Assembly: GCA_035711865.1 (NCBI GenBank) | Contig: DASTBT010000017.1 | Location: forward strand, 1 to 38,435 | Length of the DNA stretch: 38,435 nt | Direction of reading: 5' to 3' | Origin: JAOUEA01 sp035711865 | GTDB lineage: Bacteria > Actinomycetota > UBA4738 > HRBIN12 | Shown: positions 7,586-16,896 of the stretch, piece after piece | Numbering within the stretch: position 1 is the stretch's first letter | Layout: each line of letters starts with the position of its first letter | Position numbers and translations under genes: made by a program | The notes under the pieces: model-generated | Database searches by the model: none | What the model was told of the DNA's origin: nothing | Seen by the model: only the letters and a program-made list of their open reading frames with translations

Positions 7586-7595
7586 CGGAGGAGTC

Positions 7596-7628
7596 AGTCT
7601 AGGCCGGGATCGGTCCGGGAACGGTCAA
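7596..7628 (-). promoter_or_regulatory. Candidate near-leaderless promoter of murA
   Basis: On the minus strand TAGACT (7601-7596) matches the TANNNT -10 consensus and ends ten bases before the murA ATG. A TTGACC (7628-7623) overlaps the stop of atpC but is 21 bases away, longer than ideal, so the -35 assignment is weak. The lack of any ribosome site between this box and the ATG supports a start of transcription within a few bases of the start codon. Confidence 0.45.
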
Positions 7629-8065
7629 TCCGCGAGGTCGATCCGTGCCCGAGCCTTCCGCAGCTCTTCGTGGACATCCTCGAGCTCCGCCTCGCCTCGC
7701 TGCGTATCACGATCCTCAACGAGTTGCTGCTCCAGCGCCGCGGCCCGGGCCCGGGCGGACTCGACGTCGATGTCGCCCGTCAGATCGGCGCTCGATGCGA
7801 GCACGTCGACGCGGGTGCCGGCTTCCCCCTGTTCGACGCCGACGCTGGTCACATGCAGGAACCCGCCGTCGACGACCGCGACGATCTCTCCGCCGGCCTC
7901 AGGCTGGATGCGGAGCGGTCCGACCGCGAGCCGGACCATCAACGGGGCATGCCCGGCGAGGATGCCGACCTCGCCGTCGATGCCCCGGGCGATCACCGTC
8001 TCGGCCTCGCCGGCCCAGAGCTCACGTTCGGGCGTGACCACGTGCACGTCGAGCGGCGCGCTCAC
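7625..8065 (-). CDS. atpC: F1Fo ATP synthase epsilon subunit
   Basis: The epsilon subunit sits in the central stalk with gamma and can restrain ATP hydrolysis. The 146-residue protein shows the N-terminal beta-barrel with V-V-T-P-E-R-E-L, G-E-V-G-I-L-A-G-H-A-P-L-M and D-G-G-F-L-H-V, then a C-terminal helical hairpin (about 95-140) rich in Ala, Arg and Glu. This hairpin is as long as in E. coli, unlike the shortened mycobacterial one. It is the last gene of the atp operon, 32 bases after atpD. Confidence 0.95.
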   Translation of the reverse strand: MSAPLDVHVVTPERELWAGEAETVIARGIDGEVGILAGHAPLMVRLAVGPLRIQPEAGGEIVAVVDGGFLHVTSVGVEQGEAGTRVDVLASSADLTGDIDVESARARAAALEQQLVEDRDTQRGEAELEDVHEELRKARARIDLAD

Positions 8066-8097
8066 AGCGCTACCGCCTTCGGCTGCTTGAGCGCCAA

Positions 8098-9525
8098 CTA
8101 CGCGGCCTCCAGCTGCTTAGCCTGCTCGACGGCTTCCTCGATGCCTCCGACGAGGAAGAAGGCCTGTTCGGGCAGGTGGTCGTACTCGCCCTCGGTGAGG
8201 CCCTTGAACGAGGCGATCGTCTCGTCGATCGGCGTGTACTTGCCGGGCAGACCCGTGAACTGCTCGGCCACGAAGAACGGCTGCGATAGGAACCGCTGGA
8301 TCTTGCGGGCGCGCGAGACGATGACCTTGTCCTCCTCGGAGAGCTCGTCGATGCCGAGGATCGCGATGATGTCCTGCAGGTCCTTGTACCGCTGCAGGAT
8401 CTCCTGCACGCGCCTCGCCACCGCGTAGTGCTCCTCGCCGACGTACCGGGGGTCGAGGATCCGGCTCGAGGAGTCGAGCGGGTCGACCGCCGGGTAGATG
8501 CCGAGCGACGCGATGTCGCGCGAGAGCACGGTCGTCGCGTCGAGGTGGGCGAACGCGGCGTGCGGCGCGGGGTCGGTGATGTCGTCGGCGGGCACGTAGA
8601 TCGCCTGCAGCGACGTGATCGACCGTCCCCCCGCCGACGTGATGCGCTCCTGGAGGTCGCCCATCTCACCGGCGAGGTTGGGCTGGTATCCGACCGCGCT
8701 GGGCATGCGGCCCAGCAGCGTCGATACCTCGGAGCCCGCCTGGGTGAACCGGAAGATGTTGTCGACGAACAGCAGCACGTCGAGGTGCTTCTCGTCGCGG
8801 AAGTACTCGGCCATCGTCAGCGCCGACAAGGCCACGCGGAGCCGCACGCCCGGCGGCTCGTCCATCTGGCCGAAGACGAGCGCGGTCTTCTCGATCACGC
8901 CGGACTCCGTCATCTCGAGGAAGAGGTCGTTGCCCTCACGGGTGCGCTCCCCCACCCCGGCGAAGACCGAGACCCCGCCGTGCTGCTCGGCCTGGCGGCG
9001 GATCATCTCCTGGATGATCACGGTCTTGCCCACGCCGGCTCCGCCGAACATGCCGATCTTGCCGCCCTGCACGTACGGCTCGAGCAGGTCGATCACCTTG
9101 ATGCCGGTCTCGAGCATGACCTTCTTGGGCTCGAGGTCGGCGAACGGCGGCGCCTCGCGGTGGATGGGCCAGCGCGTGTCCGCATCGATGTTCGAAGCAT
9201 CGGTGTCGAGGGGATCGCCCAGCACGTTGTACACGTGACCGAGCACGCCTTCACCGACGGGCACGGTGATCGGGCCACCGGAGTTCTCGACGGGGGACCC
9301 GCGCACGACGCCGTCGGTCGGCTTCAGGGCGATCGCCCGCACCGTGGAATCCCCGATGTGCTGAGCGACCTCGCACGTGATCGTCGTGCTCTCACCGCCG
9401 ATCTCCACGTCGAGCCTCAGCGCCGTGTTGATCTCGGGCAGCTCGGCCGGAGGGAACTCGACGTCCACCACCGGTCCGATCACGCGGGTCACGCGACCGC
9501 TCGCGTGCGTTTCGGTCTGCGCCAT
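8098..9525 (-). CDS. atpD: F1Fo ATP synthase beta subunit
   Basis: The catalytic subunit of F1, 475 residues. The P-loop G-G-A-G-V-G-K-T is at 161-168, the G-E-R-T-R-E-G-N-D stretch carries the catalytic Glu and Arg, and the C-terminal lever is D-E-L-S-E-E-D. I choose the ATG at 9525, two codons after a GTG that overlaps the atpG stop: the GGAGG ribosome site is seven bases from the ATG but only one base from the GTG. Order alpha-gamma-beta-epsilon is canonical. Confidence 0.97.
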   Translation of the reverse strand: MAQTETHASGRVTRVIGPVVDVEFPPAELPEINTALRLDVEIGGESTTITCEVAQHIGDSTVRAIALKPTDGVVRGSPVENSGGPITVPVGEGVLGHVYNVLGDPLDTDASNIDADTRWPIHREAPPFADLEPKKVMLETGIKVIDLLEPYVQGGKIGMFGGAGVGKTVIIQEMIRRQAEQHGGVSVFAGVGERTREGNDLFLEMTESGVIEKTALVFGQMDEPPGVRLRVALSALTMAEYFRDEKHLDVLLFVDNIFRFTQAGSEVSTLLGRMPSAVGYQPNLAGEMGDLQERITSAGGRSITSLQAIYVPADDITDPAPHAAFAHLDATTVLSRDIASLGIYPAVDPLDSSSRILDPRYVGEEHYAVARRVQEILQRYKDLQDIIAILGIDELSEEDKVIVSRARKIQRFLSQPFFVAEQFTGLPGKYTPIDETIASFKGLTEGEYDHLPEQAFFLVGGIEEAVEQAKQLEAA

Positions 9526-9527
9526 CG

Positions 9528-10421
9528 TCACTCCTCCGCTACGGCGGCGAGGGCTTCGGCCCCGCCGACGATCTCCATGATCTCGGTCGTGATCTCGTCC
9601 TGACGAGCCCGGTTCGCCTGGCGCGTGAGGACCTTCATGAGCTCGTCCGCGTTGTCGGTCGCGGCCTTCATCGCCCGTCTGCGGGCGGCGTTCTCCGACG
9701 CCGCCGACTCGAGCAGCGCCGCGTACACCTTCGTGATGAGGTACTGGGGAAGCAGGTGATCGAGGATCTGCTCGGGCTCCGGCTCGAACAGGTACTCCGG
9801 GGGGACCTCGTCGCTCGCCGAGCCGCTGACCTCCTCGGGGGCGATCGGCAGGAACCGCTTGGCCGTGGCACGCAGCGTGAACGCCGACCGGAAGTCGGTG
9901 TAGGCGCAGTGGAGCTCGTCGATCTCACCCGAGGCGAAGTCGTCGATCAACCGGCGGCCGATGAGTTCGGCGGTCGGGTAATCGGGGACCTCGGTGTGGC
10001 CCTGCCAGTCGGCGCGGATCGGCATGCCTCGGAACCGGAAGTAGCCGACGCCCTTCTTGCCGCTCACGTAGAGAACCGGCTCGAGGCCGCGCCCGCGGAT
10101 CGCGTCGAGCACCCCCTCGGCTTCCTTGATCACGTTCGCGGCGTATGCGCCGGCGAGGCCTCGGTCGGAGGTGCAGACCAGCATGCCCGCCGCGCGCGGC
10201 TCCTCGCGCTCCTCGAGCAACGGATGGGTGAACGAAACGGCGTTGCGCGCGACGTCTTCCATCGCCTGGGTGAGCTGGATCGCGTAGGGACGCGACGCCT
10301 CCACGCGTTGCTGGGCCCGCACGATGCGCGACGACGCGATGAGCTCCATCGCCCGGGTGATCTTCTTCGTCGACTGAACCGAGCGGATCCGCCGGCGGAC
10401 GACGCGGAGCTGGGCGCCCAT
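9528..10421 (-). CDS. atpG: F1Fo ATP synthase gamma subunit
   Basis: The rotating central shaft of F1, 297 residues. Both conserved ends are present: the N-terminal helix with I-R-S-V-Q-S-T-K-K-I-T-R-A-M-E-L and the C-terminal helix with R-Q-A-N-R-A-R-Q-D-E-I-T-T-E-I. The middle domain contains an acidic insertion around 195-220 (P-E-E-V-S-G-S-A-S-D-E-V-P-P-E), present in varied form in many actinobacteria. The ATG at 10421 abuts the TAG stop of atpA with no spacer, so translation is coupled. Confidence 0.96.
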   Translation of the reverse strand: MGAQLRVVRRRIRSVQSTKKITRAMELIASSRIVRAQQRVEASRPYAIQLTQAMEDVARNAVSFTHPLLEEREEPRAAGMLVCTSDRGLAGAYAANVIKEAEGVLDAIRGRGLEPVLYVSGKKGVGYFRFRGMPIRADWQGHTEVPDYPTAELIGRRLIDDFASGEIDELHCAYTDFRSAFTLRATAKRFLPIAPEEVSGSASDEVPPEYLFEPEPEQILDHLLPQYLITKVYAALLESAASENAARRRAMKAATDNADELMKVLTRQANRARQDEITTEIMEIVGGAEALAAVAEE

Positions 10422-12089
<1,668 letters not shown>

Positions 12090-12093
12090 GTCG

Positions 12094-12633
12094 TCACACG
12101 CTCCCTAACCGCTGTCTGGCGTCTTCGAGCCGGCTCGCCACGCTTCCGTCGAAGACCTCGTCGCCCACGCGCGCCACCACGCCGCCCACGACACTCGGGT
12201 CCACGACGACCTTGACGTCGACGGTGCGCCCCGTCGCCACCGACAGCGCCGCGGCGAGCCGGTCGCGTTGTTCATCGCTGAGCGCCACGGCCGCTCGGAC
12301 CTCGGCGAGCGCGTGCTCACGTTCCCCCGCCGCCAGCTCGGCCAGGCGCTCCACGATCCTGGGGATCTCGCGGGCGCGGCCGGCGTCGACCACGAACCCG
12401 AGCAGCGAGACGGTGAGCGGATGGGCCCGGTCTCCGAGGATGTCGTCGATCACGCCCTTCTTGTTCTCCGCCGGCAACGCGGCATCGGTCAACGCTTCGC
12501 GCAGCGGCGTGTTCTGCTCGAGGCTCTTGGCGAACGCGAACAGCTCGTCCTCGACCGCCGGCAGGGCGCCCTCCGCACGGGCGACCGTGAACAGCGCCTC
12601 GGCGTAGCCGTCGATCAGGTCGTCGTGGGCCAT
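12094..12633 (-). CDS. atpH: F1Fo ATP synthase delta subunit
   Basis: Delta joins the top of F1 to the peripheral stalk (b subunits). With the start at the ATG at 12633 (M-A-H-D-D-L-I-D-G-Y-A-E-A-L-F) it has 179 residues, the usual stand-alone length, with the family's Y-A-x-A-L-F opening and the conserved V-V-D-P-S-V-V-G-G-V-V-A-R-V-G-D-E ending. The open frame continues upstream through the b-subunit region in a wrong frame, which I exclude. Unlike in mycobacteria, delta is not fused to a second b-type subunit here; the genes are separate, 11 bases apart. Confidence 0.95.
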   Translation of the reverse strand: MAHDDLIDGYAEALFTVARAEGALPAVEDELFAFAKSLEQNTPLREALTDAALPAENKKGVIDDILGDRAHPLTVSLLGFVVDAGRAREIPRIVERLAELAAGEREHALAEVRAAVALSDEQRDRLAAALSVATGRTVDVKVVVDPSVVGGVVARVGDEVFDGSVASRLEDARQRLGSV

Positions 12634-12644
12634 GTCTCCCGAGC

Positions 12645-13211
12645 TCAGTTCTGTCTGCGGCCGTCGGCGACCTGGTCGATGTACTCGTCGATCAGGCGCT
12701 CGTGGGCGCCGGTGTCGAGCGACTGGCCGACCACGCGCCCGGCGAGCTCGACCGCGATCTCGCCGACCTGCCCGCGCAGCTCCTGGAACACGCGGTCGCG
12801 TTCCGCTCGGATCTCTTCCTGTGCGCGGGCCACGCTCGCCTGTGCTTCCTGCTCGGCCTTGGTCTGCAGGTCGACTCGGACCTGGTCGGCGGTGTGCCGG
12901 GCCTCCTCGATGATGCGGTCGGCCTCCTCCCGGGCGCCGGCCAGCTGCGTGCGATAGTCGGCGAGGAGCTGATCGGCCTCCGCCCGCGTGGCTTCCGCCT
13001 TCTCGAGGTCGCCCTGGATCTTCTCCCGGCGTTCGTCGAGCAGCGCGCCGACGCGTGGGAAGACCCACTTCCACATGAAGTAGAAGAGGATGCCGAAGGC
13101 GAGCGCGCCGACGAGCAGCTCCTCCCAGTGGGGGTAGAGGTCGGACGCCTCGTTGACCTCCTCGACGTGCTCCTCGGCTTGGGCGAGGAGGGTGAGGATC
13201 GTTGCCGGCAT
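12645..13211 (-). CDS. atpF: F1Fo ATP synthase b subunit (peripheral stalk)
   Basis: The 188-residue b subunit anchors the peripheral stalk. One membrane segment (about 33-50, G-A-L-A-F-G-I-L-F-Y-F-M-W-K-W-V-F) is followed by a long charged coiled coil (about 57-170) rich in Glu, Arg, Ala and Gln. A GAGGAGG ribosome site lies upstream of the ATG at 13211. It follows atpE by 18 bases in the standard order. Confidence 0.95.
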   Translation of the reverse strand: MPATILTLLAQAEEHVEEVNEASDLYPHWEELLVGALAFGILFYFMWKWVFPRVGALLDERREKIQGDLEKAEATRAEADQLLADYRTQLAGAREEADRIIEEARHTADQVRVDLQTKAEQEAQASVARAQEEIRAERDRVFQELRGQVGEIAVELAGRVVGQSLDTGAHERLIDEYIDQVADGRRQN

Positions 13212-13229
13212 GCTCGCTTCCTCCTCGAC

Positions 13230-13475
13230 CTAGATGATGAACGAGAAGGCGATGCCGAACAGCGCCAGCGCCTCGATCAGTCCGATGCCGATGAACATCG
13301 TGGCTCGGACCTGTCCGGCGTACTCGGGCTGGCGGGCCATGGCCTCGACGGACTTGCCGATCAAGACCCCGAGCCCGATGCCCGGGCCGATCGCGGCGAG
13401 GCCGATCACGAGACCTCGCCCGATGGTCTCGAGACCTCCCAGGTCCCCGCTGATCTGCGCCAACAGTGCCAACAT
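13230..13475 (-). CDS. atpE: F1Fo ATP synthase c subunit (proton type)
   Basis: The ring-forming c subunit, 81 residues, two membrane helices joined by the polar loop A-R-Q-P-E. The ion-binding carboxylate is Glu68 in G-L-I-E-A-L. Na+-binding c subunits carry Gln in helix 1 (G-x-G-Q-G) and Ser after the Glu; here these are Leu (G-I-G-L-G) and Ala, so the ring should move protons. The ATG at 13475 has a strong AAGGAGG ribosome site, stronger than its neighbours, in line with the high number of c copies per enzyme. A longer upstream open frame in the same phase is not real. Confidence 0.96.
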   Translation of the reverse strand: MLALLAQISGDLGGLETIGRGLVIGLAAIGPGIGLGVLIGKSVEAMARQPEYAGQVRATMFIGIGLIEALALFGIAFSFII

Positions 13476-13489
13476 GCTGCCTCCTTCGC

Positions 13490-14287
13490 TCAATGCTCCT
13501 CGGCCATCGCGCCGCCGATGTAGGAAGCGGTGAGGATGGCGAAGATGAACGCTTGCAGTCCGGATACGAAGATCTCGAAGCCCACCAGCGCGATCGCGAT
13601 GGCGAACGAGAACGGGGCGAAGATCGCCGTGATGCCCCCCTGGAGCATGGCGATCGTGCCGAGGAAGAACACCGCGAGCAGGAAGTGCCCGGCCATGAAG
13701 TTGGCCCAGAGTCGCACCGACAGGGTGATCGGCCGGATGACGATCTGGGTGAGGAACTCGATCGGCACCAACAGCACGTACAGGGGCGCCGGAGCCCCGG
13801 GCGGAACCATCACGTGCTTCAGGTACCCGAAGAACCCGTGCTTCCTCACGCCGACCGCGTTGTAGGTGACCCAGGCCACGATCGCCATCACGAGCGGGAA
13901 CGCGATGCGGCTGTTCGAGGAGAAGTTGATGCCCGGCGCGACCTCGAGGATGTTCCAGAAGAAGATCGCGAAGAAGAACGTGGCGAGCAACGGCATGAAC
14001 CGGTCGCTGTCGTGCCCGAGCATGGGCATCGCGATGTTCTCGCGCACGAACTGGATGCCCATCTCGGCCAAGCTCTGCAGCCTGCCCGGCACCACCGAGG
14101 GCTTGCGGAGGCCGAAGAAGAAGAACGCGATGAACAGGATGAAGCCGAGGAGCACGAGGAAGTTGATGAAATTCAAGCAGAACGTCAGCCCACCGACGTT
14201 CAGAGAGGGTCCCCAGCAATCCCAGACGAAGTCCTTGGTCGACGGCGGATGGAACTGTGCGAGGAGCCCCGCGATCGCGCCGGTCAT
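13490..14287 (-). CDS. atpB: F1Fo ATP synthase a subunit
   Basis: The 265-residue a subunit forms the proton half-channels next to the c ring. The essential Arg is Arg192 in L-S-V-R-L-W-A-N-F-M-A-G-H. Five to six long hydrophobic helices are visible. The ATG at 14287 overlaps the stop of the upstream AtpI-like gene by four bases (ATGA), which fixes the start; the open frame further upstream is antisense-like noise. Confidence 0.95.
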   Translation of the reverse strand: MTGAIAGLLAQFHPPSTKDFVWDCWGPSLNVGGLTFCLNFINFLVLLGFILFIAFFFFGLRKPSVVPGRLQSLAEMGIQFVRENIAMPMLGHDSDRFMPLLATFFFAIFFWNILEVAPGINFSSNSRIAFPLVMAIVAWVTYNAVGVRKHGFFGYLKHVMVPPGAPAPLYVLLVPIEFLTQIVIRPITLSVRLWANFMAGHFLLAVFFLGTIAMLQGGITAIFAPFSFAIAIALVGFEIFVSGLQAFIFAILTASYIGGAMAEEH

Positions 14288-14715
14288 CGATGCATCCCGG
14301 GAGCACCCGCGTCGGGGAAGGACCACAGGTCGGCCTGCATCCTGCCGGAGAGGATCTTCATCTCGGCTCCGAGCAGCAGGATCGTCGAGGGCACGACGGC
14401 CGCGATGAAGGCGACGACCGAGAACCAGTCCGTCGTGTTGAGCAACGCGATGATGGCGAGGACGACGCCGAGGCGGATCACGAAGCCGCTGAGCCCCACC
14501 GCGTAGAGCAGCACGGGAGAGATGCTCGCGGCCCACGCGGTCGAGAAGCCGTGGGCCACGAAGTTCAGCGAGACGACGGCGATGCCGATGGCCGCCGACC
14601 AACCGGCGTCGACGCCGGCGACGAGCGCTCCGATCGCGAATGCCAGGGCGGTCGCGGGAAGGGCGAACGGCGCGATGCGCCGGATCAGCTCCCGTTCCGG
14701 CTCAGCCGTCGCCAC
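14284..14715 (-). CDS. ATP synthase protein I-like membrane protein
   Basis: A 143-residue membrane protein with four hydrophobic segments, placed directly before atpB where atpI is found in many bacteria (Rv1303 in M. tuberculosis). AtpI-type proteins help assemble the c ring or supply Mg2+; the role here is inferred from place and topology. I start at the GTG at 14715 (V-A-T-A-E-P-E-R-E-L-I), which has a GGAGAGG sequence just upstream and overlaps the end of the preceding gene by 14 bases. A longer frame to 14766 would overlap that gene far more. Confidence 0.7.
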   Translation of the reverse strand: MATAEPERELIRRIAPFALPATALAFAIGALVAGVDAGWSAAIGIAVVSLNFVAHGFSTAWAASISPVLLYAVGLSGFVIRLGVVLAIIALLNTTDWFSVVAFIAAVVPSTILLLGAEMKILSGRMQADLWSFPDAGAPGMHR

Positions 14716-14929
14716 CCTCTCCCCTTCCGTACCGGAGCCACACCAGATAGATCGCGCCGATCGCACCCAGGACCGCGCCGATCGCGAACAGGACCCCGTC
14801 GGTGCCGATCAGCCGGTCGGCGAGGTACCCGAGACCACCCCACGCGGCGATCCCCCCGACCATCGTCGACGTGATCGCCCACCCCGTCCCCATGCCGATC
14901 CACGCGTCGTTCGGCTGTTGGCGGGTCAT
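14702..14929 (-). CDS. AtpZ/AtpQ-like small ATP synthase-associated membrane protein
   Basis: First gene of the ATP synthase operon, 75 residues with two membrane helices (T-G-W-A-I-T-S-T-M-V-G-G-I-A-A-W and V-L-F-A-I-G-A-V-L-G-A-I). The G-x-G-x-x-L-D/A-x-x-x-x pattern between the helices (G-L-G-Y-L-A-D-R-L-I-G-T) is typical of AtpZ/AtpI small proteins. The ATG at 14929 is preferred: a strong promoter (14939-14968) ends nine bases before it, so upstream codons would not be transcribed. No ribosome site precedes it, which suggests leaderless or near-leaderless translation. Confidence 0.72.
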   Translation of the reverse strand: MTRQQPNDAWIGMGTGWAITSTMVGGIAAWGGLGYLADRLIGTDGVLFAIGAVLGAIGAIYLVWLRYGRGEGGDG

Positions 14930-14938
14930 GGGCGCCAC

Positions 14939-14968
14939 AGTATATGCGGTGGTCTTCTCGGGCGTCAA
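14939..14968 (-). promoter_or_regulatory. ATP synthase operon promoter (TTGACG-N18-TATACT)
   Basis: On the minus strand TTGACG (14968-14963) is followed after 18 bases by TATACT (14944-14939). The -10 box ends only nine bases before the first ATG of the operon, so transcription should begin about two or three bases before the start codon. This is the best-formed promoter in the window and shares its -35 box and spacing with the cbiM promoter. Confidence 0.75.
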
Positions 14969-15004
14969 AGCAGCATCTACGCTGGTCAGAGGCCATTTCC
15001 GGCC

Positions 15005-15030
15005 GACTTCGTGAAAAGTTTCACGAAGTC
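15005..15030 (-). terminator. Perfect 26-base inverted repeat after potC (terminator-like hairpin or operator)
   Basis: The half-site GACTTCGTGAAA and its exact reverse complement are separated by AG, flanked by GGCC on both sides. It lies ten bases beyond the potC stop and 36 bases upstream of the atp -35 box. As RNA it forms a 12-pair stem that could end pot transcription, but no U run follows, so a factor-dependent or pausing role, or binding of a dimeric regulator, is equally possible. Confidence 0.5.
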
Positions 15031-15040
15031 CCGGCCGACC

Positions 15041-15940
15041 TCAGGCCGCCGACGCTCCCCGCAGGGTCGCGCTCGCGGATGCGGCCGCCGCCTCGGCTCG
15101 ACGATTGGCGCGGAAGCTCGCCACGAGGTTCAGACCCGCGGTGAGGAGCCCGGCCGAGAACAGGATCGTGCCCCACACGTTGACCTGCGGGGGCACGCCG
15201 ATCCGCGTCGCGCCGTAGACCCAGGTCGGGAACGTGTTGACCGCTCCGCCGACGAAGTTCGTGATCACGAAGTCGTCGAGCGAGAGCACGAAGGCCAGCA
15301 GGAAACCTGCCACGATCCCCGGCAGGATCAACGGCAGCGTGACCTTCGTGAACGCCTGGAACGGCGTCGCGAACAGATCCTGGGCGGCGTTCTCCAGCGA
15401 CCGGTCGAGACCTTGCACGCGCGCTCTGACGGTGATCGCCACGAACGCGATCGCGAAGCCGATGTGGCTGAACAGGATCGATCCGTAGCCGATCGGCGTT
15501 TTCCCGAGCACGAACATCGACAGCAGCGACGACGCCAGCACGATCTCGGGGATCGCGATCGCGAGGAAGATCACGAAGTTCGTCGCGCCTCGCCCACGGA
15601 AGCCGTAGCGCCCCAGCACGAGCCCGATCAACGTGCCGAGCGCGGTGGCGACGATCGCCGCCGGGATCGCCACGAGGATCGAGGTCTTCACCGACTCGTT
15701 CAGGGCCGGGACCGCGAGCATCTCGCGCCACCAGTTCATCGTGCAGCACGTGAAGTCGGCGATCTGTCGCTGACCAGCGATGTCGTTGAACGAGAACACG
15801 ATCATGATGAAGACCGGGCTCGCGAGATAGACGATCATCGCGATCGTGAAGACCGGCAGGATGTAGCTGGTCCACCGCTTCCGCTTCGTTCGCAGAGGCG
15901 GTGCTTCGATCGTCGCGCGGTCGAGGGCGGTCGCGCTCAT
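15041..15940 (-). CDS. potC: Spermidine/putrescine-type ABC transporter permease PotC
   Basis: Inner-membrane permease of 299 residues with six hydrophobic segments. The coupling (EAA) loop is E-N-A-A-Q-D-L-F-A-T-P-F-Q-A-F, followed by the usual T-L-P-L-I-L-P-G. Together with PotB it forms the channel driven by PotA. The start overlaps the end of potB by four bases. Polyamine specificity is inherited from the family and the PotD partner and is not proven by sequence. Confidence 0.88.
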   Translation of the reverse strand: MSATALDRATIEAPPLRTKRKRWTSYILPVFTIAMIVYLASPVFIMIVFSFNDIAGQRQIADFTCCTMNWWREMLAVPALNESVKTSILVAIPAAIVATALGTLIGLVLGRYGFRGRGATNFVIFLAIAIPEIVLASSLLSMFVLGKTPIGYGSILFSHIGFAIAFVAITVRARVQGLDRSLENAAQDLFATPFQAFTKVTLPLILPGIVAGFLLAFVLSLDDFVITNFVGGAVNTFPTWVYGATRIGVPPQVNVWGTILFSAGLLTAGLNLVASFRANRRAEAAAASASATLRGASAA

Positions 15941-16896
15941 GCCGCCCCCGCGGCGAGCGCCGCGTCCTCGGTGCCCAGGGCCTTCGCATAGGCGAGGGCG
16001 ATCACGAGCATGCCGAGCATCAGGATCACCGACAGCGCCGCCGCCTCGGGATAGTCCGCCTCGGTGAGGAACTTCGTCTGGATGACCTGGCCCACCATCG
16101 TCGTGCGGTTCGAGCCCAACACGCCGGAGTTCACGTAGTCACCCGTCGCCGGCACGAAGGACAACACGAGCGCCGCGAACAACCCAGGGTACGAAAGCGG
16201 CAGCACGACCTTGCGGAACGCCTCGAACCTCGACGCGTACAGATCCTTCGCCGCCTCGACGAGGCTCTTGTCGATGCGTTCCAGCGCGACGTACAACGGC
16301 AAGGCCGTGAACGGCAGGAAGTTGTACGTGAGGCCGGCCACGACCGCCACGGGCGAGGCCAGCACGCGGAAGTCCTCGGGCAGGAGTCCGATGCTCTTCA
16401 ACGGGCCGAACAGCACGCCGTCGTCGGCGAGGATGAAGTTCCACTGCACGGTGCGGATCACGAACGACACGAAGAACGGCACCAGGATGAGGAAGAAGAG
16501 GGTCGACTTCCACTTGCCGGCGTAGAACGCGATCCAATACGCCATGGGGTAAGCCAGAAGGATGCCGAAGAGCGTCGCCAACCCCGCGTACAACACCGCA
16601 CGGATGATGAAGACCTTCGACGACGAGAACGCATCGACGTAGTTGTCGAACGCCCAGGTGAACGTGTAGCCGCCCGACAGCAGCCCGCCGGTCTGCAACG
16701 ACGTGTAGACCACGAGGATCAGCGGCACGATGAACGCGATCAGCAGGTAGATGCCGCCCGGCGCCAGGATGCCGTAGGCGACGCGACGCTGACGTTTGGC
16801 CAAGAACTGGTCGGCTCGCTTCGGCGGCTCGCCAGTCGGCTGGCCGGCGACGGTCGCGGTGAGGAGCGCGAGATCCTCGGCCTTGTCCTGTGCCAC
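15937..16896 (-). CDS. potB: Spermidine/putrescine-type ABC transporter permease PotB
   Basis: Permease of 319 residues, six membrane segments after a polar N-terminus of about 40 residues. The EAA loop reads V-E-A-A-K-D-L-Y-A-S-R-F-E-A-F-R-K-V-V-L-P. It begins one base before the stop of potD and ends overlapping potC, so all four pot genes form one tightly packed operon. Confidence 0.88.
   Translation of the reverse strand: MAQDKAEDLALLTATVAGQPTGEPPKRADQFLAKRQRRVAYGILAPGGIYLLIAFIVPLILVVYTSLQTGGLLSGGYTFTWAFDNYVDAFSSSKVFIIRAVLYAGLATLFGILLAYPMAYWIAFYAGKWKSTLFFLILVPFFVSFVIRTVQWNFILADDGVLFGPLKSIGLLPEDFRVLASPVAVVAGLTYNFLPFTALPLYVALERIDKSLVEAAKDLYASRFEAFRKVVLPLSYPGLFAALVLSFVPATGDYVNSGVLGSNRTTMVGQVIQTKFLTEADYPEAAALSVILMLGMLVIALAYAKALGTEDAALAAGAA

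Noticed and set aside
13230..13475. Sodium-type c ring
   Set aside because: The Gln and Ser ligands of Na+-binding c subunits are Leu and Ala here; only the Glu is kept.
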